DNA of 64,000 nt from Bacteroidetes bacterium UKL13-3 (GCA_001602415.1 CP012155.1:1844718-1908717); one strand, 5' to 3'. Numbered from the stretch's first letter, positions 30,170-40,757 are shown. Numbers and translations: made by a program. The notes: a model not told the origin generated them from the letters alone.

Positions 30170-30634
30170 ATGGCAGAACGCACTCTCAAACAATGGTTTA
30201 ATGAATATGGAGAAAGTCACCAAAATAAAACCAACAAACTCATACATTGGATTTGTGTGCCAAGTATCTTTTTTAGCATTGTTTGCTTACTGTATTTAGT
30301 GCCTGTTGCCGGAAACCTTAACTTGGCTAGCATATCCATGATGTTTGCTACCTTTTTTCACATCCGTTTATCCTCGAAACTAGCCGCGGGATTATTGTTT
30401 TTTTACTTGCTGTGTTATGTCGGAGCCTATCTGCTCAGTAATTTGTCCGTACCGCTTTGGCAGATTGCCATCATCATTTTTGTGGTTGCATGGATTGGGC
30501 AATATTGGGGGCATAAAATTGAAGGGAAAAAACCTTCGTTTATCAAAGATATACAATTTTTGTTGATTGGTCCGGCTTGGCTCTTGGGTTTTGTTTACAA
30601 AAAATTGGGAATCTCACTACAAGCAGATGCTTAA
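30170..30634 (+). CDS. Mpo1-like (DUF962) membrane protein
   Basis: A 154-residue protein with about four membrane helices. The DUF962/Mpo1 signature is visible: ESHQNKTNKLIHWICVP near the N-terminus and WGHKIEGKKPSFIKD further on, with His residues that in yeast Mpo1 belong to an iron-dependent 2-hydroxy fatty acid dioxygenase. A role in fatty acid alpha-oxidation is possible but unproven in bacteria. It ends 2 bp before the convergent patatin gene. Confidence 0.88.
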   Translation: MAERTLKQWFNEYGESHQNKTNKLIHWICVPSIFFSIVCLLYLVPVAGNLNLASISMMFATFFHIRLSSKLAAGLLFFYLLCYVGAYLLSNLSVPLWQIAIIIFVVAWIGQYWGHKIEGKKPSFIKDIQFLLIGPAWLLGFVYKKLGISLQADA

Positions 30635-30636
30635 AT

Positions 30637-32820
30637 TTAGAACCAACATCCGAGATTTAAGTAAAAGTTAAACGTATTATTAAGCGTTGATCGGCTTACA
30701 TTAAATTGAATGGGCCCAACAGGACTGCGGTATTCGTATGATGCTCCATAAGCAAACTTCAAAGCCTTAAAATCCAATAATTGTTCAACATAGGTATCGG
30801 CATTGAGCACCTCACCCAAGGCACTTATATAGTTATTTTTGATGAGTCGGTAGGATGTTTTGAATCGATAATGAGCAACATTTGGCGTTATCAATTGTGC
30901 AAAATCAATTCCTGCAAAAGTAATATAATTTCGCAAACGCATATCCAACAAGCCACCCACAGCATAGGCAAATTGGGTATTTCCAAGCTGGAAATTAGCA
31001 TCGTTGAGTCCAACATTAAAATAATTACCAATATACACCCGTGAGCTAATTTTGTTGTGTCGCTCCAATCGGATTAATGCACTAAACCAAGCTCGTTTAA
31101 TATCCATATTATTGTTTACCCAATAAACATCAATTAATGCTCGTCTTCCCGAAGTTGGGATATAGGAATCATCCCTATTATCTTGGCGGTAGAATGCCAT
31201 CAATGAATTTGCCTGCTGATTATTGGTTAATGAGGCAATTTGATCAACAGAAATAAATGCATCGGTACGATTGTTAGCGTTTTCAAATCCAATCCCTAAA
31301 CCGATATTTCGCTGGTTGCTGATATTAATTTTTGTTTTAAGATAAAAAGATGAATAAACATTGTAAGAAGTAGATACTTTCAATCCATTTTGATAGAAGC
31401 CTTGGCGTATATTGTTTATAGATGCTTCAATACCCATTATTGGCCTAAACCGCGATTGATAATAGTAACTTAAATCCAATCGAGGCATTGATGATAGGCG
31501 CACATCCGATTTGAATGCTCCACCTTTAAATACAAATCGTTTATACGAAATACCCAATAATAAACTCGCCTCAAGATAGGTATTATAATTGATTCCAATA
31601 TCAAAATCGCCCCTAGCTTTTTCGGTGACATTAACGATTAAAAGACCTTCGTTTTGAGCGTTTTCAAACCGATATAAAATACACTCGAACAGGTTGGTAT
31701 TTTGGAGTTGAAGAATAATGTCTTCCAACTGTGCCGATGTGAGTTCCTTATCCAAAGCCTTTACCAGAATGGATTTTAATTGCAAACGACTAACATTTTT
31801 TAATCCTTCAATTTCAACTTTTTTAATTTTATATTTTTGGTTGAATTGTTTAGTATTGGTTTCTATTAAAGCGGAAGCCTCAGGTTTACCATAAATTTTT
31901 ACATACAGTTCTTTTAATTGAGGCAACATATTGCGCGCTGCGGCTTCTCCAATTTTGATAATCGTATCGCCTTCTTCAAAATCAAGTGGACTAAATGCTC
32001 CCAAATCAGGTTTGATGTTAATGTTAAGATGTTTTTGTTCGCTTCTGTAGTTCTGGTATCCGTGCAAAAACATCGATTCCATCATCACATTTACAAAAGA
32101 ATTGAGTTCATCTTTGGTTGATTTGGTGCCAACATCTATTCCAATAATATAATCAGCACCTAAATCCTTGGCCTCAATAATTGGATAATTTTGGGTTAGT
32201 CCACCATCTACCAAAATATGATTATCAATTTCAATGCTGGTAAACAATGAAGGAATAGCCATACTTGCGCGAATAGAACGAGGAAGATTTCCTCGATTCA
32301 AAATCACCTTTTCACCTGTTTGAATATCGGTGGCAACACACGCAAAAGGAATAGGAAATTTATTAAAGTCTGTAATACCTGCAACGGGCAAACAAAGCCC
32401 GGTGAGCATGTTTTGTACTCTTGATCCTTTTACAAAACCACTATATGAAATAAACTTTGTACCCTCAAAATTAAATTTCACAAAATAACGATCAAATCGT
32501 TCACGTTCAATAGCATTTAAGGTATTGCGGGAAACACGATCATACACCACATCATCCCAATCGGTTTGTAATACAATTTTTTTGAGTGTATCGCTGCGGT
32601 AACCAATGGCGTACAAACCACCTACTACACTTCCCATACTTGTTCCTGTTATAATATCAGGTTTAAACCCCGCTTCTTCCAACACTTTTAATGCACCAAT
32701 ATGAGCAAATCCACGTGCACCTCCACCGCTGAGTACAAAAGCAACTTTTGGTCGCTGTGCCAACGAAAAATGAGTAAACAAACAACAAATTCCAAAAAGA
32801 AGCAAACGTATGTTATGCAT
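30637..32820 (-). CDS. Patatin-like phospholipase fused to an outer-membrane barrel
   Basis: A 727-residue exported protein. After a signal peptide ending HFSLAQ, the patatin domain (about 25-215) has the oxyanion glycine loop FVLSGGGARGFAHIGAL, the nucleophile elbow ITGTSMGSVVGGLY and the catalytic Asp in DGGLTQNYP. A POTRA-like region (about 325-400) and a C-terminal BamA-type 16-stranded barrel (about 400-727) follow. The arrangement is that of PlpD-type type Vd autotransporter-like proteins, so it is an outer-membrane lipase. Confidence 0.92.
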   Translation of the reverse strand: MHNIRLLLFGICCLFTHFSLAQRPKVAFVLSGGGARGFAHIGALKVLEEAGFKPDIITGTSMGSVVGGLYAIGYRSDTLKKIVLQTDWDDVVYDRVSRNTLNAIERERFDRYFVKFNFEGTKFISYSGFVKGSRVQNMLTGLCLPVAGITDFNKFPIPFACVATDIQTGEKVILNRGNLPRSIRASMAIPSLFTSIEIDNHILVDGGLTQNYPIIEAKDLGADYIIGIDVGTKSTKDELNSFVNVMMESMFLHGYQNYRSEQKHLNINIKPDLGAFSPLDFEEGDTIIKIGEAAARNMLPQLKELYVKIYGKPEASALIETNTKQFNQKYKIKKVEIEGLKNVSRLQLKSILVKALDKELTSAQLEDIILQLQNTNLFECILYRFENAQNEGLLIVNVTEKARGDFDIGINYNTYLEASLLLGISYKRFVFKGGAFKSDVRLSSMPRLDLSYYYQSRFRPIMGIEASINNIRQGFYQNGLKVSTSYNVYSSFYLKTKINISNQRNIGLGIGFENANNRTDAFISVDQIASLTNNQQANSLMAFYRQDNRDDSYIPTSGRRALIDVYWVNNNMDIKRAWFSALIRLERHNKISSRVYIGNYFNVGLNDANFQLGNTQFAYAVGGLLDMRLRNYITFAGIDFAQLITPNVAHYRFKTSYRLIKNNYISALGEVLNADTYVEQLLDFKALKFAYGASYEYRSPVGPIQFNVSRSTLNNTFNFYLNLGCWF

Positions 32821-32923
32821 AGATGAGACCCCTCACAAGTCTAACTAAAAAAATTGAGCTTTAAAACAGCTTATCGCCTCAAGGTGATGGTGCCGTGATA
32901 ATCTATATTGAGATGATTCAATA

Positions 32924-32969
32924 TGAAAAACTAAATTACTCTGCACTTTCAGTGCAGAGTAATTTAGTT
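32924..32969 (-). terminator. Intrinsic terminator of alaS, 19-bp perfect stem
   Basis: On the minus strand a perfect 19-bp inverted repeat (32929-32947 with 32951-32969) with a 3-nt loop, followed by TTTTTC. The stem starts inside the alaS stop codon. Confidence 0.88.
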
Positions 32970-35607
32970 AAACCAAAATCTTTGCTTTATCGAGGGCTGC
33001 CTGCAACCCATTTACATTATTGCCACCTGCTGTTGCATAAAATGGTTGTCCGCCTCCACCACCTTGAATTTCTTTGGCCAGATCTTTCACAATATTTCCG
33101 GCATGAAGTTTTTTATCAGCAACAAGATTATCAGAGATGATAACGCTTAACATTGGCTTTCCATTCAACACACAACCCAATACGCAGAAGATGTTTTCAA
33201 TTTCGCCTTTAAGCTGGAAAGAAAGATTTTTCAATTGTTCGGCAGATGATATTTCAACTTTGGCAATAAGACTATTGATGCCATTCGAATTTCGAATTTC
33301 GGATTTGAGTGTGCCTTTGAGTTGAACTGTTTTTTCGTTTTCGAACACTTCGAGTTTTTTTAGCAACTCAGCTTTATCCTCCATTAGTTGATTCACAGAT
33401 TTTACCAAATCAGTTGTGCTCAACAAGTTTTTGATTCCGGTAACAGTATGCTGCAAATCAAATACGTATGCTTCTGCTCCATCAGCTGTGATGGCTTCAA
33501 TCCTGCGCACACCAGCAGCTACAGCACTCTCGGCAGTAATTTTGAAATATCCTATTTGCCCAGTAGCTTTTACGTGTGTTCCCCCGCACAACTCGCGCGA
33601 GTATTTGTCGTCAAACGTAATAACACGAACACTCTCGCCATATTTTTCGCCAAACAACATCATGGCTCCCATGGTTTGTGCTTCGGCAATAGGCACATTT
33701 CTGCGTTCGTCTAGCGATATATTTTCGCGTACTTTTTGGTTTACGATATGTTCTACTTGTGCAATTTCATCAGCAGTCATGGCTGCAAAATGCGAAAAGT
33801 CGAAACGCAGATATTCGTTGTTAACCAGACTTCCTTTCTGTTGTACGTGGGTACCCAAAACTGAGCGCAAAGCTGCGTGTAACAAGTGCGTTGCCGAGTG
33901 GTTGGCTTCAGTGAGTCTGCGTTTGGTTACATCTACAACCGCTTTAAAGGTTCCCTCCATTTCACTTGGTAACGAATCGGAAAAATGAATAATTAAATTG
34001 TTTTCTTTCTTCGTATCTACAATTCTTAATTCTTCATTATTCATTATTAATTTTCCAATATCTCCTACCTGTCCACCACCCTCCGGATAAAAAGGTGTTT
34101 GGTTAAATACCAATTGATAACTTTCTTTTCCTTTGGCTTTTACCTTGCGGTATTTAATAATGGAAACTTCGGCTTCGACTTGGTCGTACCCTAAAAAAAC
34201 TGTTGGATTTTCTTCTCCAATTACTACCCAATCATCCGTAGTTAATTCAGTTGCTTTGCGCGAGCGGGCTTTTTGTTTTTGGAGTTCTTCTTCGAAACCA
34301 TTCTCATCAATAGTAAATCCATTTTCAGATGCTATTAATTTGGTCAAATCAATAGGAAAGCCATAAGTATCGAACAACTCGAAAGATGCCTCTCCAGAAA
34401 TCTTTTTATCAGAAGATTCGTATAATTCAACATGAGATTCATCCAAATGAAAATAAGTTTGAAGCCTGCTGATTCCTCTTTCCAACGTCTTCAAAAAGCT
34501 CACCTCCTCTTCACGAATTACCTTCACCACAAACTCTTTTTGCGCATACAATTCCGGAAAAACATTCTTGAAGCTATCGGCAATAATCTCAGCCAACTTA
34601 CACATAAACGGTTCTTTCACATTCAAGAACTGATATTGATAACGCACCGCTCTGCGTAAAATCCTGCGAATTACGTAGCCTGCTCCATTATTACTTGGTA
34701 ACTGTCCATCGGCAATAGCAAACGAAATAGCACGAATATGATCGGCCATTACACGCATGGCGATATCCTGTTTGCTATCGCTGAATGCATATTTTACACC
34801 CGAATGTTTTTCAATAAACTGAATAGTTGGAACAAACACATCCGTGTCGTAATTCGAAGTTTTGCCTTCAATAGCGCGCACAAGGCGTTCGAAACCCATT
34901 CCAGTATCAACATGTTGAGCAGGCAATTTTTCCAACGAACCATCGGCTTTGCGGTTAAACTCCATAAACACGTTGTTCCAAATTTCAATCACCTGCGGGT
35001 GGTCATTGTTCACCAATATTTTTCCATCAACGGTTTTGCGCTCAGCATCGGGACGTAAATCAATGTGAATTTCGGTGCACGGTCCACAAGGTCCGGTATC
35101 GCCCATCTCCCAGAAATTATCTTTTTTATTACCGTTTAAAATGCGGCTTTCGTCAATCCACAATTTCCAGTTATCAAACGCTTCTTGGTCAAATGCCAAT
35201 CCTTCTTTGGCATCACCTTCAAACACGGTTACATACAACCTGTCCTTTGGTAATTTGTATACTTCGGTCAATAATTCCCAAGCCCATTCAATGGCTTCTT
35301 TTTTAAAATAATCACCAAAGCTCCAGTTTCCCAGCATTTCAAACATGGTATGGTGATAGGTATCCACCCCAACTTCTTCCAAGTCGTTGTGTTTTCCGCT
35401 TACGCGCAAACATTTTTGGGTATCAACCACACGTTTGTATTTGGCAGGTTCATTTCCCAAAAACCAATCTTTAAATTGGTTCATACCGGCATTGGTAAAC
35501 ATCAATGTGGGATCATTTTTTACCACAATAGGTGCTGATGGAACGATGCTATGTCCTTTACTTTCAAAGAATTTAAGAAATGTATTGCGTACTTCTGCTG
35601 CTGTCAT
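32968..35607 (-). CDS. alaS: Alanyl-tRNA synthetase
   Basis: An 879-residue class II synthetase charging tRNA(Ala). The catalytic domain opens MTAAEVRNTFLKFFESKGH and includes LMFTNAGMNQFKDWFLG; the editing domain has HSATHLLHAALR and CGGTHV, the zinc ligands that clear Ser/Gly mischarged tRNA; the C-Ala domain ends GGGGGQPFYATAGG. An open frame reaches 44 codons upstream, but the ATG at 35607 matches the family start. It is divergent from the M23 peptidase gene. Confidence 0.97.
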   Translation of the reverse strand: MTAAEVRNTFLKFFESKGHSIVPSAPIVVKNDPTLMFTNAGMNQFKDWFLGNEPAKYKRVVDTQKCLRVSGKHNDLEEVGVDTYHHTMFEMLGNWSFGDYFKKEAIEWAWELLTEVYKLPKDRLYVTVFEGDAKEGLAFDQEAFDNWKLWIDESRILNGNKKDNFWEMGDTGPCGPCTEIHIDLRPDAERKTVDGKILVNNDHPQVIEIWNNVFMEFNRKADGSLEKLPAQHVDTGMGFERLVRAIEGKTSNYDTDVFVPTIQFIEKHSGVKYAFSDSKQDIAMRVMADHIRAISFAIADGQLPSNNGAGYVIRRILRRAVRYQYQFLNVKEPFMCKLAEIIADSFKNVFPELYAQKEFVVKVIREEEVSFLKTLERGISRLQTYFHLDESHVELYESSDKKISGEASFELFDTYGFPIDLTKLIASENGFTIDENGFEEELQKQKARSRKATELTTDDWVVIGEENPTVFLGYDQVEAEVSIIKYRKVKAKGKESYQLVFNQTPFYPEGGGQVGDIGKLIMNNEELRIVDTKKENNLIIHFSDSLPSEMEGTFKAVVDVTKRRLTEANHSATHLLHAALRSVLGTHVQQKGSLVNNEYLRFDFSHFAAMTADEIAQVEHIVNQKVRENISLDERRNVPIAEAQTMGAMMLFGEKYGESVRVITFDDKYSRELCGGTHVKATGQIGYFKITAESAVAAGVRRIEAITADGAEAYVFDLQHTVTGIKNLLSTTDLVKSVNQLMEDKAELLKKLEVFENEKTVQLKGTLKSEIRNSNGINSLIAKVEISSAEQLKNLSFQLKGEIENIFCVLGCVLNGKPMLSVIISDNLVADKKLHAGNIVKDLAKEIQGGGGGQPFYATAGGNNVNGLQAALDKAKILV

Positions 35608-35708
35608 GTATCTGTGCTGTTGCTTTAAACTGTTTATAATTCTATATTCGCTTCTTAAGCTTTGGCGAAAAATACACTTTTTCAACCAACGTTGATCCCT
35701 GAAAACGG

Positions 35709-36680
35709 ATGGCAAAAATAAAATACTTTTATAATCCACATAGCCTCGAACTCGAGAAAGTTACCACCAATGTGCGGAGTGTAGCATTGAGAGTGTTTGG
35801 ATTTTTGTCGGCATCCATTGTAGCAGGCATTATTCTGATGTTGATTGCCTACAACTACATCGACTCGCCTAAGGAACGTATTTTAAAACGTGAAATAGAG
35901 GCCTACAAGCTGCAAACTCAGCTATTAAGCAAAAAAATGAACAGTGTAAACAAGGCTTTGGCCGATTTACAAGATAAAGACGCTAATATTTACCGTGCAG
36001 TTTTTGAAGCCGAGCCCATGCCATTGGATTCGGAGCAGTTCAAAACATTTAATGTGGAAAAGTACCAGCAATTAATGGGTTATTCCAACTCCGCCATACT
36101 TATCGACTTAAACCAAAAGATGGAAACGATCCTTGCTAAGGTTGCTATGCAAAACAAATCATTTGATGAATTGGCACGATTGGCTTCGCGAAAAAAGGAG
36201 TTTTTGGCTGCTATTCCAGCCATTCAACCTGTTGCCAATCGTAGTTTACGCAAGATGGCTTCCGGTTTTGGGTATCGACTGCATCCTATCTACAAAACAT
36301 ATAAAATGCACGAGGGCATTGATTTTACAGCACCCACGGGAACGCCTATTTATGCCACTGGAAATGGAAGGGTTATGAATGTAGATAAAGAACACCGTGG
36401 TTATGGAAATTGTATTGTTATTAACCACGGATTTGGCTACCAAACACTATACGGACATATGTACAGAATGAAAGCTCGTCCGGGACAAACAGTAAAACGT
36501 GGGGAGTTGATTGGCTATGTTGGGAATACCGGATTATCATCTGGTCCGCATTTGCACTATGAAGTGATTAAAAATGGAAAGAAAATCAATCCTATCAACT
36601 ACTTCTTTAATGATTTAACAGAGGCTGAGTATACCAACATGCGTGAACTTGCTCAACGTCCAACACAGTCGTTTGACTAA
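35709..36680 (+). CDS. LytM/M23 peptidoglycan endopeptidase
   Basis: A 323-residue membrane-anchored protein: a short cytoplasmic tail, one membrane helix (about 25-47), a coiled-coil region (about 55-85) and a C-terminal M23 domain (about 195-305). The zinc site is complete: His and Asp in MHEGIDFTAP and HLHYEV near the end. Such proteins cut cross-bridges or, with an intact site as here, remodel the wall during growth and division. It sits divergent to alaS. Confidence 0.93.
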   Translation: MAKIKYFYNPHSLELEKVTTNVRSVALRVFGFLSASIVAGIILMLIAYNYIDSPKERILKREIEAYKLQTQLLSKKMNSVNKALADLQDKDANIYRAVFEAEPMPLDSEQFKTFNVEKYQQLMGYSNSAILIDLNQKMETILAKVAMQNKSFDELARLASRKKEFLAAIPAIQPVANRSLRKMASGFGYRLHPIYKTYKMHEGIDFTAPTGTPIYATGNGRVMNVDKEHRGYGNCIVINHGFGYQTLYGHMYRMKARPGQTVKRGELIGYVGNTGLSSGPHLHYEVIKNGKKINPINYFFNDLTEAEYTNMRELAQRPTQSFD

Positions 36681-37027
36681 TTTTCATACTCCTAATATTC
36701 ACGCTGAGGCCCAATGGCGGAGCGTTATTGTGGCGCGGAGGATTGTTAAACATGTTTGTTTTTTCGGTTTGTTGTTTGTTAATCTGAATCATTCAAATAA
36801 TTATCTACCTGTAAATTTTCTCAAAGGCACGGAGGCAGCCACTAAAAGTAGCTTACGCTGGATTTGCTTTGCGCATATCGAGTGGATACTGATAACAACA
36901 AAGTACTCAATAATGAATCTTATATTCCGGAACCGTTCTCGATACAACTCTATTCAAAGCCTCCCAATGTTTACTCGAACTCAGGTTAATACCAAATCAA
37001 CAAAGGCTATGAACTATAAACCATGAT
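36681..37027. other. Gene-free intergenic stretch
   Basis: About 350 bp. A 127-codon open frame crosses it but begins inside the M23 peptidase gene in another frame and shows no domain. I see no repeat or strong hairpin. Confidence 0.4.
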
Positions 37028-37690
37028 CTATGAACTTTTCCCAAGCGAAGCAATCTCATCACTCTGAAAAACTCTTTTTTCTTTTTTTGCCTGCAATGCT
37101 GCTTTAACCATTGCCTTGGCTACTGTTTCGGCTTCAATGGCTTTATATTTTTTGATTGGACCGATAAATAAAAATCCAAGACCTTTCATCACTACTTTTC
37201 CAATCAACTCTCCCACTCTTACCTCTTTACGATTGCCAAGCAATAACGATGGTTGGAAAATTTGTAAACTTGAGTAATTCAATTTATCAATTGCGTTTTC
37301 AATTTCCCCTTTTACTTTGTTATAAAAAATTGAAGACGCAGCATTGGCGCCCATAGCACTCACCAACAAAAACTGTTGAGCACCATTTTTTAGGCATATC
37401 TCGGCAACTTGTAAGGGATAATCAAAATCTACTTTTCGGAAATTTTCTTGCGAACCCGCAACACCAATGGTAGTTCCTAAACAACAAAACACATCATCGG
37501 CCGTCATTTTATCCTTGTAATGTTGTAGTTGATCAAAATCTACAATTACTTGTTCGAGTTGATGATGTTTGATAGCAAGCGGCTTACGCACCAATGCAAT
37601 AACCCGTGAGTATTCTTTTGTTTCGAGTAATTGATATAGGCAATTTTTACCTACAAGGCCGGTAGCGCCAACGATTAATGCTGTTTTCAT
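37028..37690 (-). CDS. NAD(P)H-binding SDR-like protein
   Basis: A 220-residue Rossmann-fold protein of the atypical short-chain dehydrogenase group. The dinucleotide-binding motif is MKTALIVGATGLVGKN; a YNKVKGE (Y-x3-K) motif follows ANAASSIF. It resembles HTATIP2/TIP30-type oxidoreductases. The true start at 37690 overlaps the stop codon of the upstream lipoprotein gene by 4 bp (ATGA), so the two are translationally coupled. Substrate unknown. Confidence 0.88.
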   Translation of the reverse strand: MKTALIVGATGLVGKNCLYQLLETKEYSRVIALVRKPLAIKHHQLEQVIVDFDQLQHYKDKMTADDVFCCLGTTIGVAGSQENFRKVDFDYPLQVAEICLKNGAQQFLLVSAMGANAASSIFYNKVKGEIENAIDKLNYSSLQIFQPSLLLGNRKEVRVGELIGKVVMKGLGFLFIGPIKKYKAIEAETVAKAMVKAALQAKKEKRVFQSDEIASLGKSS

Positions 37691-38229
37691 TGTTCTAAGA
37701 TGGTATATGGCAAATCGGCAATAATTCCTCCAGTAACTCGGAGTGTATCGCCAGCCGACTTGAATAGGGTGCACGAAAATGTTCCAGTAATTTTTTTGTT
37801 GGCAGCATCACTTTTAGTTATGGTTACTAATCCATAAGCCCCTGTGTATAAATTGCTACCGTTAACGGAGTATGAAAACGAAACGTCTGAAGTTCCGCCT
37901 TTGACCAAATTATACGTTTTTACCGCAATTCCATCGCCTGCAATACCGGTTGAGGCATCAGCCAACTTGATGCTTAACTGCTTACCATCGCTTGAATTAG
38001 CCAGAATACGCATTTCTTTACTTGGGCTCGATGAACTGTTTTTTACCAATAAACTAACATTTTGAGTAGCAACCCATGCTGTTCCATTAATGCTGGCTTT
38101 ATAAGTAAATGCATAAGGTTGCGGAAGATTATCTTCATTAAAAACATCCGAATCATCTTCTTGGCAAGATGCAAAGCCCAGCAGAAAAACTCCTGCTACT
38201 ACAAGTAAAATTTTTCGGTAATAATTCAT
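37687..38229 (-). CDS. Lipoprotein with beta-sandwich-like domain (DUF6252-like)
   Basis: A 180-residue lipoprotein (lipobox LLGFASCQE). The mature part (YKASINGTAWVATQ, later YGLVTITKSDAANKKITGTFSC) looks like the small beta-rich domain of DUF6252-type Bacteroidota lipoproteins; this is recall and not a search result. The start at 38229 is needed for the signal peptide. Co-translated with the SDR gene downstream. Confidence 0.7.
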   Translation of the reverse strand: MNYYRKILLVVAGVFLLGFASCQEDDSDVFNEDNLPQPYAFTYKASINGTAWVATQNVSLLVKNSSSSPSKEMRILANSSDGKQLSIKLADASTGIAGDGIAVKTYNLVKGGTSDVSFSYSVNGSNLYTGAYGLVTITKSDAANKKITGTFSCTLFKSAGDTLRVTGGIIADLPYTILEQ

Positions 38230-38344
38230 GTTCAATATTACGATGAGGTGTTTGATTTTAAAATACATCGTGTTTAATTGTTTATAAAATAATGCTGAGC
38301 TAAAACCGAACCACAATTACATTGCGTGAAATTTATATTTATCA

Positions 38345-39679
38345 ATGCGTGTTCATTTTATATCAATAGGCGGAGCTGTGATGCATAATCTTGCATTGGC
38401 GCTGCATCACAAAGGTTTTACAGTAACGGGTTCGGATGATGAAATATACGAACCTGCCAAATCGCGTTTGGAAAAGGCAGGTATTCTGCCAACATCTTTT
38501 GGTTGGAATAGTAACAATATCACACCCGATTTAGACGCGATAGTTTTGGGAATGCATGCCCGCAAAGACAATCCGGAACTTATCAGAGCGCAGGAACTTG
38601 GCCTCAAAATATACTCCTTCCCAGAATATATGTATGAGCAAACCAAAGATAAAAAACGCATTGTGATTGGTGGTAGTCATGGAAAAACTAGTACCACTGC
38701 CATGATTTTGTTTGTGTTGAAGTATTTCCATATTGATTTCGACTATCTGGTAGGTTCAATCATTGATGGGTTTGACACAATGGTAGGCATTAGCAACACA
38801 AGTAAAATTGCCGTTTTTGAAGGTGATGAATATTTGAACTCTGCTTTGGATCCCCGTCCAAAATTTCATTTCTACCATACCGAAGTAGGCATCATCACAG
38901 GAATTGCATGGGATCATGTTAATGTATTTCCAACCTACGAAAACTATGTTGAGCAGTTTGAAATTTTTATTAAAGGACTACCCAAAGAAGGCGCATTAAT
39001 TTATTGTGCAGATGATGCAGAAGTGAAACGCGTAAGCGAGAACACACCATGTGCGGCACGACTTATTCCATACACAACACCAGAAAATGAGGTAAGAGAT
39101 GGAATAACTTATGTTAACATAAATAAAAAACTCATCCCGCTTAAGTTTTTTGGCAAACACAATATGCAAAATATGATGGCGGCCAAATATGCTTGCTTGG
39201 AGGCTGGTATTACCGAAGAACAATTTTACGAAGCAATACAACAATTTAAGGGTACAGCAAAACGATTAGAAACCATTAAAGAAACGCCTACATCTATTAT
39301 TTATCGCGATTTTGCCCATGCGCCATCAAAGTTAAAAGCCACGGTTAACGCTGTTAAAAATTTATATCCCAACCGAAAGTTAATAGCTGCTTATGAACTA
39401 CATACATTTAGCAGTTTGAATAAAGATTTTTTACCGCAATACCATAATACAATGGAAGAGGCTGATGTGAAGGCTGTATTGTATAGTAAGCATGCGTTGG
39501 AAATGAAAAAAATGCCCATGCTGAACACTGTGGAAGTAGCAAAACATTTTGGAGAAGGTGTAGCAGTGTTTACTGATAAAAATGAGTTAAGAGATTATAT
39601 TTTAAACCATTACAAAGGAAACGAAAATCTATTACTTATGAGCAGTGGAACTTTCGATGGAATGAATGTTGAGTTTTAA
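38345..39679 (+). CDS. mpl: Mpl-like murein peptide ligase
   Basis: A 444-residue Mur ligase that joins UDP-MurNAc to recycled tripeptide L-Ala-D-Glu-meso-DAP. The N-terminal Rossmann domain begins HFISIGGAVMHNLALAL; the ATP loop GGSHGKTSTTAM and the IAWDHVNVFPTYE-type Mur ligase segment follow. Compared with MurC, the start GGAVMHNLA and the FPEYMYEQTKDKKRI linker are of Mpl type. It points to peptidoglycan recycling, in keeping with the nearby cell-wall hydrolases. Confidence 0.9.
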   Translation: MRVHFISIGGAVMHNLALALHHKGFTVTGSDDEIYEPAKSRLEKAGILPTSFGWNSNNITPDLDAIVLGMHARKDNPELIRAQELGLKIYSFPEYMYEQTKDKKRIVIGGSHGKTSTTAMILFVLKYFHIDFDYLVGSIIDGFDTMVGISNTSKIAVFEGDEYLNSALDPRPKFHFYHTEVGIITGIAWDHVNVFPTYENYVEQFEIFIKGLPKEGALIYCADDAEVKRVSENTPCAARLIPYTTPENEVRDGITYVNINKKLIPLKFFGKHNMQNMMAAKYACLEAGITEEQFYEAIQQFKGTAKRLETIKETPTSIIYRDFAHAPSKLKATVNAVKNLYPNRKLIAAYELHTFSSLNKDFLPQYHNTMEEADVKAVLYSKHALEMKKMPMLNTVEVAKHFGEGVAVFTDKNELRDYILNHYKGNENLLLMSSGTFDGMNVEF

Positions 39680-39775
39680 ATTCGAATGATTAAATCACAA
39701 ATTAGAAAGAATATTCAATCTTTAATTTCGAAAGAATGCTCAAAATCGAAATGTAGAAAAGTTCAAAAAAAATAA

Positions 39776-40660
39776 ATGACTCAAAAAACACTTTTATGCA
39801 TTTTAGGGCCTACGGCCGTTGGGAAAACTGCTGCTGCAATTGAATTAGCCAAGCGATTACAAACTGAAATTATTTCAGCCGATTCTAGGCAGTTTTATAA
39901 AGAAGTTTCAATTGGTACTGCTAAACCTTCACAACACGAACTTGCTCAGGTACCGCATCATTTTATTGGTCATTTAAGCATCGAACAAACATACAATGCA
40001 GGCGATTTTGAACGAGAAGCACTACAAAAACTAGATGAACTTTTTCAACAACATGATTTAGTAGTTGCGGTTGGTGGTTCGGGATTGTATGTGAAAGCCC
40101 TCATTGATGGATTGGATGTATTGCCTCCATCCAATGAGCCATTGCGAAAAGAACTGCATGAATTGTTTACCAACAAAGGAATTGAACAATTGCAACTGCG
40201 TTTAAAGGAATTAAGCCAAAGTGTTTACGAAAAAACAGAAATACTCAATCCGCAGCGTATCATGCGTGCAATAGAGATAGAAACGGCTGTCCAAAGCGGA
40301 TTTGTGAATACATCAACCAGACAAAATCGACCATTCAAAACCATTAAAGTGGTGCTGGATTTACCCCGCAAAACACTATACCAGCATATTAACCAACGCG
40401 TTGATGTAATGATGCAACATGGATTATTGAAAGAGGTGGAGTCTGTAATCCAATGCAAACAAACCTATGCGCTTCAAACTGTTGGTTACACCGAGTTGTT
40501 CGAATACTTGGAAGGAAAACATTCATTGGAGATAGCTGTATCCTTAATCAAACAACATACCCGAAATTTTGCCAAACGGCAGCTCACTTGGTTTAGGAAA
40601 GAATCGCCCGAAAACTGGTTTGCACCAACCGATATTGAACAGATACTTTCTTTGTTGTAA
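39776..40660 (+). CDS. miaA: tRNA dimethylallyltransferase MiaA
   Basis: A 294-residue enzyme that adds a dimethylallyl group to A37 of tRNAs reading UNN codons. The P-loop ILGPTAVGKTAAAIELAK, SADSRQFYKEVSIGTAKPS, VPHHFIGHL and VGGSGLYVKALIDG are all clear, as is LNPQRIMRAIEI. Size is standard. No partner miaB is near. Confidence 0.96.
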   Translation: MTQKTLLCILGPTAVGKTAAAIELAKRLQTEIISADSRQFYKEVSIGTAKPSQHELAQVPHHFIGHLSIEQTYNAGDFEREALQKLDELFQQHDLVVAVGGSGLYVKALIDGLDVLPPSNEPLRKELHELFTNKGIEQLQLRLKELSQSVYEKTEILNPQRIMRAIEIETAVQSGFVNTSTRQNRPFKTIKVVLDLPRKTLYQHINQRVDVMMQHGLLKEVESVIQCKQTYALQTVGYTELFEYLEGKHSLEIAVSLIKQHTRNFAKRQLTWFRKESPENWFAPTDIEQILSLL

Positions 40661-40729
40661 GTGCTGTTGTTCTTCTATAAATTTTGTTTTCAAACCTTTA
40701 AGTAAAACCAATTTTTAGTTCTGAAACAT

Positions 40730-40737
40730 TATATTTG
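40730..40737 (+). promoter_or_regulatory. Putative -7 box upstream of the TerC gene
   Basis: TATATTTG matches TAnnTTTG, 20 bp before the ATG at 40758. Confidence 0.35.
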
Positions 40738-40757
40738 CACTCAATTTACTTTCTTTC

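Noticed and set aside
36643-37026. Plus-strand frame of 127 codons after the M23 peptidase
   Set aside because: It begins inside the peptidase gene in another frame and has no recognisable domain.
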